Notes under the pieces: generated by a model
Database searches by the model: none
Seen by the model: the letters and a program-made list of their open reading frames with translations, nothing else
What the model was told of the DNA's origin: nothing
Assembly: GCF_900218065.1 (NCBI RefSeq)
Contig: NZ_OBMU01000001.1
Span: 396,336-460,335, forward strand
Direction: 5' to 3'
Source: Novosphingobium sp. Chol11
GTDB taxonomy: Bacteria > Pseudomonadota > Alphaproteobacteria > Sphingomonadales > Sphingomonadaceae
Length of the DNA: 64,000 nt
In this document: in pieces, positions 47,043 to 57,298 of the stretch
Numbering within the stretch: the stretch's first letter is position 1
Layout of the letters: every line of letters begins with the position of its first letter
Made by a program: the position numbers and the translations under genes

Positions 47043-48137
47043 TTAACCCAGATGCGTGGCGGTCCAGTCGGCCTTGGCGCTCCAGGTCTCCTGGCTGCCC
47101 TTGACGGTGCAACCCTTTTCGCCCGCTTCGACCAGCCCCACGCGGACGACTGTTTCGCCTGCGGCTTCGAGGTCGGCGGTTACGCTGTCGGCTGCATCAG
47201 CGTCCACGGCGAGCACCATGCCGACGCCGCAGTTGAAGGTGCGCGCCATTTCTTCCGGCTCGATATGGCCCTGCGCTTGCAGGAAGGCCATGAGGCGCGG
47301 CTGTTCCCATGCGTCGGCATCGACCACGGCATGGCAGCCTTCGGGCAGGACGCGGGGGATGTTTTCGAGAAGGCCGCCGCCGGTGATGTGGGCGAGCGCG
47401 TTGATCTTGCCGCCGCGTACCAGCGGAAGGAGCGGCTTCACATAGATGCGGGTCGGGGCCATCAGCGCGTCGATCAACAGCACTTCATTGTCGAAGATGG
47501 CCGGGCGGTCGAGCTTCCACCCCTTGTCGGCGGCGAGGCGGCGGACGAGGGAGAAGCCGTTGGAATGGACGCCCGAGGAGGTGAGGCCGAGGAGGACGTC
47601 GCCTGCCTTCACCTTGTTGCCGGTGAGCGCCTGGCTACGTTCCACCGCGCCGACGCAGAATCCGGCAAGGTCATAGTCTCCGGCGGCATACATGCCCGGC
47701 ATTTCTGCGGTTTCGCCGCCGATGAGGGCGCAGCCGGCCTGTTTGCAGCCTTCGGCGATGCCCGCGATCACGCGTTCGGCGACGCCGCTCTCCAGCTTGC
47801 CGGTGGCGTAATAGTCGAGGAAGAAGAGCGGCTCCGCGCCCTGCACGATGAGGTCGTTGGCGCACATGGCGACAAGGTCGATGCCGACGCCGTCATGGCG
47901 GTCATGGTCGATCGCGAGCTTGAGCTTCGTGCCGACGCCATCATTCGCCGCGACCAGCAGAGGGTCGTCATAGCCAGCGGCTTTGAGGTCGAAGAAACCG
48001 CCAAAGCCGCCCAGTTCGGCGTCCGCGCCGGGTCGGCGGGTCGCCTTGGCCAGGGGGGCGATGGCACGGACCAGCGCATTGCCTGCCGCGATGTCCACGC
48101 CAGCCTTGGCGTAGCTGTAGGATTCGGTGTCGCTCAT
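47043..48137 (-). CDS. purM: Phosphoribosylformylglycinamidine cyclo-ligase
   Basis: 364 residues from ATG 48137 ([23 protein letters not shown]). Motifs: [69 protein letters not shown] and [18 protein letters not shown], all typical of AIR synthetase. It closes the imidazole ring in purine synthesis. It is divergent from the DUF2066 gene, with 91 bases between starts, an arrangement conserved in alphaproteobacteria. Confidence 0.97.
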   Translation of the reverse strand: MSDTESYSYAKAGVDIAAGNALVRAIAPLAKATRRPGADAELGGFGGFFDLKAAGYDDPLLVAANDGVGTKLKLAIDHDRHDGVGIDLVAMCANDLIVQGAEPLFFLDYYATGKLESGVAERVIAGIAEGCKQAGCALIGGETAEMPGMYAAGDYDLAGFCVGAVERSQALTGNKVKAGDVLLGLTSSGVHSNGFSLVRRLAADKGWKLDRPAIFDNEVLLIDALMAPTRIYVKPLLPLVRGGKINALAHITGGGLLENIPRVLPEGCHAVVDADAWEQPRLMAFLQAQGHIEPEEMARTFNCGVGMVLAVDADAADSVTADLEAAGETVVRVGLVEAGEKGCTVKGSQETWSAKADWTATHLG

Positions 48138-48228
48138 GGTTGGCCCCACTAGAACAATGACGCGGAAAACGGAACGGCAAATGGGTTGCCGCTTGGCAGA
48201 TGGGGGAAATCCCGCCAAAAGGGCGCGC

Positions 48229-49533
48229 GTGAGCCTGTCCACTGCCTTCCAAAGCCAGATTTTCCGGCCTTCTTCGCTGCTTCGCCGCTTGTCGCGGCCC
48301 GTCCAGATTCTGGGTGCGATCATGCTTGGCCTCGCGGCTGCGGCCCTGTTCGCGCAGATGGAAGGCGAACGCGGCGTGCCGCCGATCGCCAGTGGCGGCG
48401 ATTATCAGGTAGGCGGCATCAAGGTCGACGTGATGGGCAAAGATGCCAACAGCGCGCGGCAGGCGGGCTGGCGGCTGGCGCAGCGGCAGGGCTGGCGGAT
48501 GCTGTGGACGCGCACCCATGGCGCGGCGGGCGTGCCGAACCTGTCCGATTCGCAGCTGGAAGCGATGATTTCCGGCATCGAGATCGAATATGAGCAGATC
48601 GGGCCGACGCGCTATGTCGCGACGCTGGGCATATTGTTCGATCGCGCGCGGACGGGGCAACTGCTGGGCGTGTCCGGAAATGTCATGCGGTCGCCGCCGC
48701 TGCTGGTCATTCCGGTGATGTGGGACGGCGGGTCTGCGGTATCCTATGAGCGGATCAACGAGTGGCAGAAGGCATGGGCGCGGTTCCGCACCGGGGACAG
48801 CGCCATCGACTATGTGCGGGTGAGCGGTTCGATCGCCGACCCCATCCTGCTGAATGCGGGCCAGGTGGGGCGGCGTGGGCGGTTGTGGTGGCGCGTGCTG
48901 CTGGACCAATATGGCGCGGCCGACGTGGTGGTGCCGATCGCCCGGTTGCAACGGGAATATCCGGGCGGCCCGGTAAGGGGCACGTTCACCGCGCGCTATG
49001 GGCCGGACGATACACTTATCGGCAGCTTCTCGCTTCGCGCATCGGCCGAAAGCGCGCTTCCGCAGATGATGGATGAGGCCGCGCGGCGGATCGACCAGCT
49101 TTATACAGCCGCGCTCAACGACGGGCGTTTGCGGCCCGACCCGTCGCTGATCATCGAGGAGCCGGTCAATCCCGACGCGCTCGAGATCGAGAATGCGACC
49201 GAGCAGCCGCTGGAGACGCTGGAGACGCCAACGCCGTCTGCGACCACCAGCAGCTTTTCGATCCAGTTCGATACGCCCGATGTGGGATCGGTGGCGCAGG
49301 GCGAGGCGGCGGTTCGGTCTATCCTAGGCGTCAGGTCGGCGGCGACGAGCAGCCTTGCGCTAGGGGGCACGTCGGTGATGCAGGTGAGCTTCGACGGCAG
49401 TGTCGATGCGTTGCGCGCCGGGCTTCAGGCGCGAGGCTTCACCGTGACGGGCTCCGGCAATGCGCTGCGCATCCGCCGGGGCGGGGCGGCGGCACCTGCC
49501 GGAGCGGGAGCGGGGACGTCAGCGCCGCAATGA
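48229..49533 (+). CDS. DUF2066-domain membrane-anchored protein
   Basis: About 434 residues from GTG 48229 (the frame is open further up; 48322 is another possible start). A hydrophobic segment near residues 25-45 ([19 protein letters not shown]) is probably a signal anchor. The body carries [27 protein letters not shown] and the DUF2066 block [35 protein letters not shown], followed by a variable, Thr/Ser/Gly-rich C-terminus. Function unknown; the family sits beside hda/ppk in many genomes. Its stop overlaps the hda ATG (49530). Confidence 0.82.
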   Translation: MSLSTAFQSQIFRPSSLLRRLSRPVQILGAIMLGLAAAALFAQMEGERGVPPIASGGDYQVGGIKVDVMGKDANSARQAGWRLAQRQGWRMLWTRTHGAAGVPNLSDSQLEAMISGIEIEYEQIGPTRYVATLGILFDRARTGQLLGVSGNVMRSPPLLVIPVMWDGGSAVSYERINEWQKAWARFRTGDSAIDYVRVSGSIADPILLNAGQVGRRGRLWWRVLLDQYGAADVVVPIARLQREYPGGPVRGTFTARYGPDDTLIGSFSLRASAESALPQMMDEAARRIDQLYTAALNDGRLRPDPSLIIEEPVNPDALEIENATEQPLETLETPTPSATTSSFSIQFDTPDVGSVAQGEAAVRSILGVRSAATSSLALGGTSVMQVSFDGSVDALRAGLQARGFTVTGSGNALRIRRGGAAAPAGAGAGTSAPQ

Positions 49534-50162
49534 GCCAGATAAGCCTGCCGTTCGAATGGCCAGGGCAGGGGACGGACGATGACTTCCTGGTCAGCGACGC
49601 CAATCATGTCGCCCTCCGCCATCTGGAAAATTGGCGCGAATGGCCCTTGGCGATCAGCGTCCTGAGCGGTCCGGCCCGGTCGGGGCGGTCGATGCTGGGC
49701 CGCCGCTTCGCCGCGATGAGCGGGGGCATGGTGATCGACGATGCGCAAGGACAGGAGGACCGGCTGCTGTTCAACGCCTGGAACGATGCGCACACGAGCG
49801 CCAAGCCGCTGCTGCTGATCGGGGACAGCGCGCCGACGCTGTGGGACGTGGCGCTGCCGGACCTGCGGTCGCGCCTCGCCGCCGCGCCGCATGTGGCGAT
49901 CGAGCAGCCGGACGAGCCGCTCGCCCGCGCCCTTATCGAACGGGCGCTGGGGCGCGCGGGGTCACGATATGGGCAGGATCTGCCCGACTGGCTGCTGCGC
50001 CGGATCGAGCGCAGCTATGCCGCTATCGCCGAGGTGACGCGCCTGCTTAACGAAGCGGCATTGTCATCGGGACGTAAGATTTCCGTCGCTATGGCCAAAG
50101 AGAGTCTGCAAGCGGCTGGTTTCTTGCCTATAGTGGCGGACGATCCGCACCCCTCATCATAG
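49530..50162 (+). CDS. hdaA: DnaA regulatory inactivator Hda homologue (HdaA)
   Basis: 210 residues. It starts [11 protein letters not shown], a QISLPF sliding-clamp-binding motif as in Hda, then a short AAA+ domain with SGPARSGRSML (Walker A, Arg in place of Lys as in E. coli Hda), MVIDDAQ (Walker B) and DLRSRLAAAP with the sensor Arg box. The C-terminal DnaA duplex-binding domain is absent. It would promote ATP hydrolysis of DnaA after clamp loading. It is coupled (ATGA) to DUF2066 and 10 bases from ppk1. Confidence 0.88.
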   Translation: MSQISLPFEWPGQGTDDDFLVSDANHVALRHLENWREWPLAISVLSGPARSGRSMLGRRFAAMSGGMVIDDAQGQEDRLLFNAWNDAHTSAKPLLLIGDSAPTLWDVALPDLRSRLAAAPHVAIEQPDEPLARALIERALGRAGSRYGQDLPDWLLRRIERSYAAIAEVTRLLNEAALSSGRKISVAMAKESLQAAGFLPIVADDPHPSS

Positions 50163-50172
50163 TGAGAGAGAC

Positions 50173-52311
50173 GTGGCCGAAGCTGATCCGTCCGCCAGCC
50201 TGACACTGCCCACCGACCGCTATTTCAACCGGGAGCTGTCCTGGCTAGCGTTTAACCAGCGGGTGCTGGAAGAGGCGATGAACCGCGCGCATCCGCTGCT
50301 GGAGCGGCTGCGTTTCCTGTCGATTTCCGGGGCGAACCTGGATGAATTTTTCAGCGTGCGCGTGGCGGGCCTGAAAGGGCAGCAGCTGCAGGATGTCGAT
50401 ATGCGCTCGGCCGACGGGCTGACTCCCGCGCAGCAGCTTGCCGCGATTGCCGATGAGACCGCGCGCCTGATGACGGCGCAGCAGAAGGTCTGGGGCGCGC
50501 TGCATGGTGAACTGACGCAGGTCGGGATCGAGGTGATGGGGCCCGCCAGCGAGATCGACGCGGGCAGCGAGACATGGCTGCGGGAGCATTTCCTGAGCCA
50601 GGTTTTTCCGATCCTGACGCCGCAGGCGCTGGACCCGGCGCATCCCTTTCCCTTCATCCCCAATCAGGGGCTGTCGATCGTCTTCGATCTGGAAAGGCTG
50701 TCGGACAAGCAGCCGATCCGCGAACTGGTGATGATCCCGTCCTCGCTGGCCCGCTTTGTCCGGGTGCCGGGCACACCGGCGCGCTACATGGCGCTGGAGG
50801 CGGTGATCCGCCGCTTTTCGGGCGACCTCTTCCCCGGCTATCGGGTGCGCAACAGCGGTGTATTCCGCATCATTCGCGACTCCGATATCGAGATCGAGGA
50901 AGAGGCGGAGGATCTGGTCCGCTATTTCCGCAGCGCCATCAAGCGCCGCCGCCGGGGCCGCGTCATCCGCATGGAGATCGAGGAGCGCATTCCCGAGCCG
51001 GTCGAGGAAATGTTGCAGGACATGCTGCAGGGGCATGAGGCGATCATTGCCGAGGTCGAGGGCTTTGTCGGCATCGGCGACCTGAGCGGCATTGTCGATG
51101 AGGATCGGCCGGACCTGAAGTTCGAACCCTATGCGCCGCGATTCCCTGAACGAATCCGCGAATATGGCGGGGATTGCTTTGCGGCGATCCGGGCGAAGGA
51201 CATTGTGGTCCATCACCCATATGAAGCGTTCGACGTGGTCGTTTCATTTCTGAAACAAGCGGCGTCCGACCCAGACGTAGTGGCGATCAAGCAGACGCTG
51301 TATCGCGCGGGCAAGCAGTCGGCGATCATCCGCGCGCTGATCGATGCGGCGGAGGCGGGCAAGTCGGTGACGGCGGTGGTGGAGCTGAAGGCGCGGTTCG
51401 ACGAGGAGCAGAACCTGATGTGGGCCGACGCGCTGGAACGCGCGGGCGTGCAGGTGGTCTATGGCTTCATCGACTGGAAGACGCATGCCAAGGTGTCGAT
51501 GGTTGTCCGCCGCGAGGGCGAGGCTTTTCGCACCTACTGCCATTTCGGCACGGGCAATTATCACCCCGTCACCGCGCGCATCTACACCGATTTGAGCTTC
51601 TTCACCGCCGATCCCGCCTATGGCCGGGATGCCGCCGCGCTGTTCAATTACATCACCGGCTATGTCGAGCCGCAGAGCCTGGAAAAGCTGGTGATGAGCC
51701 CGCGCGACCTGCGCAATCGGCTTTGCCAGCTGATCGATGCGGAGATCGAACATGTCCGCGCCGGGCGGCCGGGCAATATCTGGGCGAAGATGAACTCGCT
51801 GGTCGATCCGGCGATCATCGAGAAGCTGTATGCGGCGAGCAACGCGGGGGTGGAGATCGACCTGATCGTGCGCGGCATCTGCTGCCTGCGGCCGGGGGTG
51901 CCGGGCATGTCGGAGAATATCCGGGTGAAGTCGGTGGTCGGCCGCTTTCTGGAGCATAGCCGCATCACCGCCTTCGGTAATGGCAAGGCGCTGCCCAACA
52001 ATGGCGCGAAGGTGTTCATCAGCTCGGCGGACTGGATGCCGAGGAACTTTGACCGCCGCGTCGAATTTCTTGCCCCTGTGGAGAACCCGACCGTTCACGA
52101 CCAGATTTTGGACCAGGTGATGGTTGCCAACCTGATCGACAGCGAACAGAGTTGGGAGCTGGACAGCGATGGCCATTATACCCGCGTGGATTCGAGCGAT
52201 CGACCGTTCAACCTGCATCGCTATTTCATGACCAACCCGTCGCTGTCGGGCCGGGGCGCGGCGATGGACAGCGGGACGGTGCCGACTTTGCGCCTGCGCG
52301 GCCGGGCCTGA
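50173..52311 (+). CDS. ppk1: Polyphosphate kinase 1
   Basis: 712 residues from GTG 50173. The N-domain (RELSWLAFNQRVLEEAMNRAHPLLERLRFLSISGANLDEFFSVRVAGL) and head domain precede the catalytic part (FLKQAASDPDVVAIKQTLYR; KTHAKVSMVVRREG with the phospho-His HAK; HFGTGNYHPVTARIYTDLS; SSADWMPRNFDRRVEF). It makes polyphosphate from ATP. ppx, the reverse enzyme, starts 5 bases after the stop. Confidence 0.97.
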   Translation: MAEADPSASLTLPTDRYFNRELSWLAFNQRVLEEAMNRAHPLLERLRFLSISGANLDEFFSVRVAGLKGQQLQDVDMRSADGLTPAQQLAAIADETARLMTAQQKVWGALHGELTQVGIEVMGPASEIDAGSETWLREHFLSQVFPILTPQALDPAHPFPFIPNQGLSIVFDLERLSDKQPIRELVMIPSSLARFVRVPGTPARYMALEAVIRRFSGDLFPGYRVRNSGVFRIIRDSDIEIEEEAEDLVRYFRSAIKRRRRGRVIRMEIEERIPEPVEEMLQDMLQGHEAIIAEVEGFVGIGDLSGIVDEDRPDLKFEPYAPRFPERIREYGGDCFAAIRAKDIVVHHPYEAFDVVVSFLKQAASDPDVVAIKQTLYRAGKQSAIIRALIDAAEAGKSVTAVVELKARFDEEQNLMWADALERAGVQVVYGFIDWKTHAKVSMVVRREGEAFRTYCHFGTGNYHPVTARIYTDLSFFTADPAYGRDAAALFNYITGYVEPQSLEKLVMSPRDLRNRLCQLIDAEIEHVRAGRPGNIWAKMNSLVDPAIIEKLYAASNAGVEIDLIVRGICCLRPGVPGMSENIRVKSVVGRFLEHSRITAFGNGKALPNNGAKVFISSADWMPRNFDRRVEFLAPVENPTVHDQILDQVMVANLIDSEQSWELDSDGHYTRVDSSDRPFNLHRYFMTNPSLSGRGAAMDSGTVPTLRLRGRA

Positions 52312-52316
52312 CGCGC

Positions 52317-53831
52317 ATGAATTCGATGCTGAGCCAGGTGCGCGCCATCGCCGAAACGATGGTGACATCCCCCGCCCATGCCAAGGCGCGCACGGCGATC
52401 ATCGACATCGGGTCCAACAGCGTCCGCCTGGTCGTCTATGACGGGCCGCGGCGCATTCCCTTCATCCTGTTCAATGAAAAGGTGATGGCGGGGCTGGGGG
52501 CGTCGCTCGGGAAGACGGGGCGGATCGAGCCTGACGCGATGGAGCGCGGATTGCGGGCGGTGGGACGCTTTGCCCATCTGTGCCGCGAGATGGAGGTGCG
52601 CGACGTGCGCTGCGTTGCTACCGCCGCCGTGCGCGACGCCGCCAATGGCGATGAGTTCATCCTGCGCGCCAGGGACATGGGGCTGGAGGTTGAACTGCTG
52701 TCGGGGAGGCAGGAAGCGGTCGCGGCGGCCTATGGCGTGCTGTCGGGCATACCCGGCGCGGACGGCATCGTAGGGGACCTGGGCGGCGGCAGCCTGGAGC
52801 TGGCGCGAATCCGCGATGGCGCGGTGCATGAGACGATATCGCTGCCGCTGGGCGTGCTGCGCCTGCCGCAGATCCGGGCGAAGGGACCGGGCGCGCTGGA
52901 ACGCTGCGTCAAGAAGATGCTGGCGAAGGCGGGCTGGAGCGCGGGGCCTGACCTGCCCTTCTATCTGGTGGGCGGATCGTGGCGCGCGCTTGCCCGGTTC
53001 GATATGCAGCTGACCAACTTTCCGCTGCCGGTCGTGCATCAATATGCCATGCCCGCATCTCGTGCCGAGCAGCTGACGCGGATCGTGTCCCATGTGGGGC
53101 GCGCGCGGTTGAAGGACATTCCGGCAATCACCGGATCGCGCGTGCCGACTTTGCCCGACGCGGCGGCTTTGCTGTCGGTGGTCGTCCGGCAATTGCAGTC
53201 GAGCGAGCTTATCGTCTCGGCCTATGGCCTGCGCGAGGGGCTGCTGTTCGAAGACCTGCCCGCCGAGATCCGGACGCATGATCCCTTGCTGGTCGCGGCG
53301 GAGGCCGAGGGCGAGGCGCAGGGGCGCTTTGCAGGCCATGGCGACATGATCGACCGGTGGATCGGGCCGCTGTTCCGTGATGACGAGCCGTCCTGGCGGC
53401 GCATCCGGCGTGCGGCGTGCCTGCTCGCCGATGTCGGCTGGCGCGCCAACCCCGATTTTCGCGCGGAGCGGGGGGTGGAGATTGCCCTGCATAGCAATTG
53501 GGTGGGCATCACCGCGTGCGAGCGGGCGATGCTGGCGCAGGCTCTGCACAGCAATTTCGGAGGATCGTCCACGCCGCCTGCCGGGATTGCGGGGCTGGCT
53601 TCGGCTGCGGCGCTGAAGCGCGCGACCTTATGGGGGCTGGCGATTCGGCTTGGCCAGCGGCTGTCCGGCGGGGTCGAGGGGCCTCTGCTCGCGTCGACGC
53701 TGGAGATGGATGGCGATACGCTGGAACTGCGGCTGAAAGGCGTGGATGTGGACCTGTTCGGCGAGGCGGTCGAGCGGCGGCAGCGGCATTTGGCGCAGGC
53801 GATGGGGGTTAAGTATCGGATGGCTTGGTGA
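52317..53831 (+). CDS. ppx: Exopolyphosphatase (Ppx/GppA)
   Basis: 504 residues from ATG 52317. Actin-like ATPase-fold motifs: RTAIIDIGSNSVRLVVYDG, EVRDVRCVATAAVRDAANGDEF and IVGDLGGGSLELARIRDG with the catalytic Glu/Asp; a C-terminal HD-like helical domain (about 330-500) of the Ppx/GppA type. It degrades polyphosphate and may act on pppGpp. In one operon with ppk1 the cell can set polyphosphate level. A family A repeat follows the gene. Confidence 0.95.
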   Translation: MNSMLSQVRAIAETMVTSPAHAKARTAIIDIGSNSVRLVVYDGPRRIPFILFNEKVMAGLGASLGKTGRIEPDAMERGLRAVGRFAHLCREMEVRDVRCVATAAVRDAANGDEFILRARDMGLEVELLSGRQEAVAAAYGVLSGIPGADGIVGDLGGGSLELARIRDGAVHETISLPLGVLRLPQIRAKGPGALERCVKKMLAKAGWSAGPDLPFYLVGGSWRALARFDMQLTNFPLPVVHQYAMPASRAEQLTRIVSHVGRARLKDIPAITGSRVPTLPDAAALLSVVVRQLQSSELIVSAYGLREGLLFEDLPAEIRTHDPLLVAAEAEGEAQGRFAGHGDMIDRWIGPLFRDDEPSWRRIRRAACLLADVGWRANPDFRAERGVEIALHSNWVGITACERAMLAQALHSNFGGSSTPPAGIAGLASAAALKRATLWGLAIRLGQRLSGGVEGPLLASTLEMDGDTLELRLKGVDVDLFGEAVERRQRHLAQAMGVKYRMAW

Positions 53832-53851
53832 GGGTGGGAAGGCGGACTTTA

Positions 53852-53990
53852 CTCCCTCTCCCCTTCAGGGGAGAGGGCTGGGGAGAGGGGGGCGACGCCA
53901 AGGTTTAGCAGTCCCCTCTCCCGCCATCGCTACGCTCGGCACCTCGGCCAGAGTCACGTGCCTCTGGCCGACCCCTGAAGGGGAGAGGGG
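53852..53990. repeat. Palindromic intergenic repeat, family A copy 3, with nested insert
   Basis: Left arm CCCTCTCCCCTTCAGGGGAGAG with GGGCTGGGGAGAGGGG, then the right arm CCCCTCTCCC, interrupted at about 53923-53971 by 49 bases, then CCCCTGAAGGGGAGAGGGG. The insert holds the hairpin CGGCCAGAG (53945-53953) / CTCTGGCCG (53962-53970). Confidence 0.8.
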
Positions 53991-54049
53991 ATTATAGTCC
54001 TTCTGCACCAACTTGCCCCCGCATCTATAAGGCCCTATTGCGCGCGCAC

Positions 54050-54955
54050 ATGAACAGCAAGCACGCCCCCGATCCCGCTCTCCTCGCCAAGGCCGAAACG
54101 CTTGTGGAGGCGCTGCCCTATATGCAGCGCTATGCGGGGCAGACTTTTGTCGTGAAATATGGCGGCCATGCGATGGGCGACCCCGAAGCGGCGCGCGATT
54201 TTGCCGAGGACGTGGTGCTGATGAAGGCGGTCGGCATCAATGTCGTCGTCGTCCATGGCGGCGGGCCGCAGATCGGCGCGATGCTCAAGAAGCTGGGCGT
54301 CGAGTCGCATTTCGTGAACGGGCTGCGCGTCACCGACAAGGAAACCGCGCAGATCGCCGAAATGGTGCTGGCGGGCTCCATCAACAAGGAAATCGTCGGC
54401 TGGATTTCCGGCGCGGGTGGCAAGGCGGTCGGCATTTCGGGCAAGGATGGCGGGCTCGTCCTGTGCGAAAAGGTTGGCGATACGCGCGCGCCCGATCCCA
54501 ATTCGGGCATCGAGCGCAATGTCGACCTGGGCTTTGTCGGTGATCCGGTGAAGGTCGACCGGTCGATCCTCGACACGCTGTCGCAAAGCGGCATCATTCC
54601 GGTTATCGCGCCGGTGGGCATCGGCGCTGACGGGCACACCTATAATGTGAATGCCGACACGATGGCGGGCGCAATCGCGGCGGAGCTTCAGGCTTCGCGC
54701 TTCTTCCTGCTGACCGATGTGGCGGGCGTGCTGGACAAGCAGGGGCAGTTGCTGACCGACCTTGATCCGGCCGCGATCAAGATATTGCAGGAAGATGGCA
54801 CGATCAGCGGGGGCATGATCCCGAAGCTGGAGACGTGCGTGAAGGCGGTCGAGGGCGGCGTGGATGCTGCCGTCATCCTTGACGGGCGGGTGCCGCATGC
54901 CATGCTGCTGGAGATTTTCACCAAGCGCGGTGCGGGGACTTTAGTGCGCCGGTAA
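54050..54955 (+). CDS. argB: Acetylglutamate kinase
   Basis: 301 residues from ATG 54050 (an upstream in-frame TTG at 54038 lies outside the conserved part). KYGGHAMGD (Lys phosphate site), [40 protein letters not shown] and LTDVAGVLD are conserved. It phosphorylates N-acetylglutamate in arginine synthesis. The N-terminus ([25 protein letters not shown]) has the extra helix of the arginine-feedback type. It stands alone here; the other arg genes are not in view. A family D repeat follows. Confidence 0.96.
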   Translation: MNSKHAPDPALLAKAETLVEALPYMQRYAGQTFVVKYGGHAMGDPEAARDFAEDVVLMKAVGINVVVVHGGGPQIGAMLKKLGVESHFVNGLRVTDKETAQIAEMVLAGSINKEIVGWISGAGGKAVGISGKDGGLVLCEKVGDTRAPDPNSGIERNVDLGFVGDPVKVDRSILDTLSQSGIIPVIAPVGIGADGHTYNVNADTMAGAIAAELQASRFFLLTDVAGVLDKQGQLLTDLDPAAIKILQEDGTISGGMIPKLETCVKAVEGGVDAAVILDGRVPHAMLLEIFTKRGAGTLVRR

Positions 54956-54984
54956 TCGTCGTTTGCAATCCGTCCTTCCCTTGT

Positions 54985-55064
54985 CCGTCATCCCAGCGGA
55001 AGCTGGGATCTTGGGCGGCCTGGCGTATCCTCTCCTGAGATCCCAGCTTCCGCTGGGATGACGG
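54985..55064. repeat. Long perfect inverted repeat, family D (argB-yggT gap)
   Basis: Arms 54985-55011 and 55038-55064, each 27 bases and exactly complementary, with a 26-base loop. The arm begins CCGTCATCCCAGCGGAAGC. It is a very stable RNA hairpin and could act as a transcript-end stabiliser; no T-run follows. Confidence 0.9.
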
Positions 55065-55150
55065 AGTGGGGCGAGAGGGTGATGGCGAAAGGCACTCTTG
55101 TCGCGCCATGCCCCGCTCGGCTAGAGCATCGGCAATCAATTGGAGACCAC

Positions 55151-55441
55151 ATGGCCTACGCGCTCTATCAGATCATCGTCATCCTGCTCGATGTGCTGTG
55201 GTGGATCATCATCATCCAGGCGATCATGAGCTGGCTGATCGCCTTCAATGTCATCAACACGTCCAGCGACATCGTGCGCACGATCATCGTGGCGCTCGAC
55301 CGGATGACGGCGCCGATCTATAATCCCATTCGCCGGGTGATGCCTGACCTTGGCGCGCTCGACCTGTCGCCGATGGTCGTGCTGCTCGCCATCCTGATCA
55401 TCCGCCAGGCCATTTTGCCGCCGATCTTCGGGCTGGTGTGA
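55151..55441 (+). CDS. YggT-family integral membrane protein
   Basis: 96 residues, two to three membrane helices: QIIVILLDVLWWIIIIQAIMSWLIAFNVI, then a polar loop with VALDRMTAPIYNPIRRVMPDLGALDLSPMVV, then LLAILIIRQAILPPIF. This is the YggT family, near the division/osmotic-stress gene cluster in many bacteria. GTG of the next gene overlaps the stop (55438). The function is unproven here. Confidence 0.9.
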   Translation: MAYALYQIIVILLDVLWWIIIIQAIMSWLIAFNVINTSSDIVRTIIVALDRMTAPIYNPIRRVMPDLGALDLSPMVVLLAILIIRQAILPPIFGLV

Positions 55442-55761
55442 GCGTCTGGCGGCAGGACGGGACCGACCTGCTGCTTTCCGTCCGGTTGACGCCGGGCGCG
55501 GCGCGTGAGGATGTTGGCGGGTGCTGGACGGATGAGAAAGGCGCGCAGTGGCTCTGCGCGCGGGTTCGCGCCGTCGCGGAAAAGGGAAAGGCGAACGGGG
55601 CGCTCGTTGCATTGCTCGCCAAGGAGATGGATTGGCCACGCAGCGCGTTTTCGCTGGAATCGGGTGACAGCAACCGGCTAAAGCGGCTGCGTATCAAGGG
55701 CGGTGCCGACGCGTTGGTGCGGCTGTCCGCCATCATCAGGGAATGGGTTGAGGCAGCATGA
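55438..55761 (+). CDS. DUF167/YggU-family protein
   Basis: 107 residues from GTG 55438. DUF167 motifs: [47 protein letters not shown] and [13 protein letters not shown]. Small alpha/beta proteins of unknown function, typically next to yggT. Its stop overlaps the folD ATG (55758), so yggT-yggU-folD is a coupled run. Confidence 0.9.
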   Translation: MSVWRQDGTDLLLSVRLTPGAAREDVGGCWTDEKGAQWLCARVRAVAEKGKANGALVALLAKEMDWPRSAFSLESGDSNRLKRLRIKGGADALVRLSAIIREWVEAA

Positions 55762-56651
55762 CCATCGGCAAGATCATCGACGGAAAGGCTTTCGCCGCCA
55801 CGCTGCGCGCCAAGGTGGCTGATGGCGTATCCGCATTCGTCGGGCGCACCGGGCGCAAGCCGGGGCTGGCGGTCGTACTGGTGGGCGAGGACCCGGCCAG
55901 TTCCGTCTATGTCCGCAACAAGGGCAAGATGACGGTCGAGGCGGGCATGGAAAGCCTGGAATTCAAGCTGCCCGCGAGCATCGGCGAGGAAGAATTGCTC
56001 GACCTGGTCGAGGAGCTGAATGCGGATGACCGGGTGGACGGCATCCTGGTCCAGCTGCCGCTGCCCGGCCATATCGACGAGGCGGCGGTGATCGGGACGA
56101 TCGATCCGGCCAAGGATGTGGACGGCTTCCATGTCGTCAATAGCGGGCGGCTGGCGACGGGGCAGGAGGCGCTGGTGCCCTGCACGCCGCTCGGCTGCAT
56201 CATGTTGCTGAAGGACGAACTGGGCGACCTGTCGGGCATGGAGGCGGTGGTCGTCGGCCGATCCAACATCGTGGGCAAGCCGATGGCGCAGCTGCTGCTG
56301 GCGGAGAATTGCACGGTCACGATCGCGCATAGCCGCACGCGGGATCTGGCGTCGGTCGTGCATCGCGCCGATATCGTCGTGGCCGCCGTGGGACGCGCCG
56401 AGATGGTGAAGGGCGAGTGGATCAAGCCGGGCGCGACCGTGATCGACGTCGGCATTAACCGCGTGACGGACACGGAGGATGGCAAGAGCCGGATCGTCGG
56501 CGATGTCGCCACGGCCGAGGCGCTGGCGCATGTGCGGGCGATCACGCCGGTTCCAGGTGGCGTCGGGCCGATGACGATCGCGGTGCTGCTGCGCAATACG
56601 CTGGTGGCGGCCCATGCCCGCGCGGGGCTGGCAAAGCCGGAGGGGCTGTGA
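55758..56651 (+). CDS. folD: Bifunctional methylene-THF dehydrogenase/cyclohydrolase
   Basis: 297 residues: [24 protein letters not shown] (catalytic Lys), [45 protein letters not shown] (NADP site) and [17 protein letters not shown]. It interconverts 5,10-methylene- and 10-formyl-THF, supplying PurN and, through the pool, MetF. It overlaps by four bases the start of the next exported-protein gene (56648). Confidence 0.97.
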   Translation: MTIGKIIDGKAFAATLRAKVADGVSAFVGRTGRKPGLAVVLVGEDPASSVYVRNKGKMTVEAGMESLEFKLPASIGEEELLDLVEELNADDRVDGILVQLPLPGHIDEAAVIGTIDPAKDVDGFHVVNSGRLATGQEALVPCTPLGCIMLLKDELGDLSGMEAVVVGRSNIVGKPMAQLLLAENCTVTIAHSRTRDLASVVHRADIVVAAVGRAEMVKGEWIKPGATVIDVGINRVTDTEDGKSRIVGDVATAEALAHVRAITPVPGGVGPMTIAVLLRNTLVAAHARAGLAKPEGL

Positions 56652-57298
56652 CGGCAAGGCGGGCCGTCCTGATCGCGGCTTGCCTGACGGGGCTCGTCGC
56701 GGCGCGACCGCCGATGCGGCATCAGCCTGATCCCAGTTCCGTCTTCGCCGCCGAAATCGCCTTCAACCGCCTGGCGCGGGACAAGGGGCAGTGGACCGCC
56801 TTTCGCGCGACCGCTGCCGATGACGCGGTGATGTTCGTGCCGCAACGGGTGCTGGCGAAACAATGGCTGAAGGGCCGGGCCGATCCGCCGCAGCCGGTGA
56901 GCTGGACGCCATCCGTCATCCATGTGTCGTGCGACGGCAACATGGCGGCGAGCACGGGCAATTGGCAGCGGCCGGATGGAACGGTCGGCTATTTCACGAC
57001 GATCTGGCGGCGGGACAAGCAGGGCGCGTGGAAATGGGTGCTCGACCATGGCGATACGCTGGGCGCTCCCCGTCCTGCGCCGGAATTTCTTGTGGGCAAG
57101 GTCGCGACGTGCAAGCGGGGCAAAGCGCCTGACGGAGTGGTGCCCAAGGCGAAAGCTGCGGTGCCGCCTGCCGATGAAAGCCTGATCTGGAGTGCCGAGG
57201 TTGCGCCCGATGGCGGACGGCAGGTCATGGTGCGCGTCTGGAACGGGACGGATTATGAGGTGGTGATCGATGATCGGGTGAAGGCGTCGGGGGCATGA
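56648..57298 (+). CDS. Exported NTF2-like/SnoaL-type protein
   Basis: 216 residues from GTG 56648. A signal segment ([19 protein letters not shown]) precedes an NTF2-like fold: [70 protein letters not shown]. The C-terminal 80 residues add a further beta-rich part. Family members are often binding or accessory proteins; no catalytic set can be named. ATGA overlap with marC (57295). Confidence 0.72.
   Translation: MTARRAVLIAACLTGLVAARPPMRHQPDPSSVFAAEIAFNRLARDKGQWTAFRATAADDAVMFVPQRVLAKQWLKGRADPPQPVSWTPSVIHVSCDGNMAASTGNWQRPDGTVGYFTTIWRRDKQGAWKWVLDHGDTLGAPRPAPEFLVGKVATCKRGKAPDGVVPKAKAAVPPADESLIWSAEVAPDGGRQVMVRVWNGTDYEVVIDDRVKASGA

Noticed and set aside
49671-49700. Walker A lysine replaced by arginine in HdaA
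   Set aside because: E. coli Hda has the same Arg in its P-loop, so this is normal for the family and not a defect.
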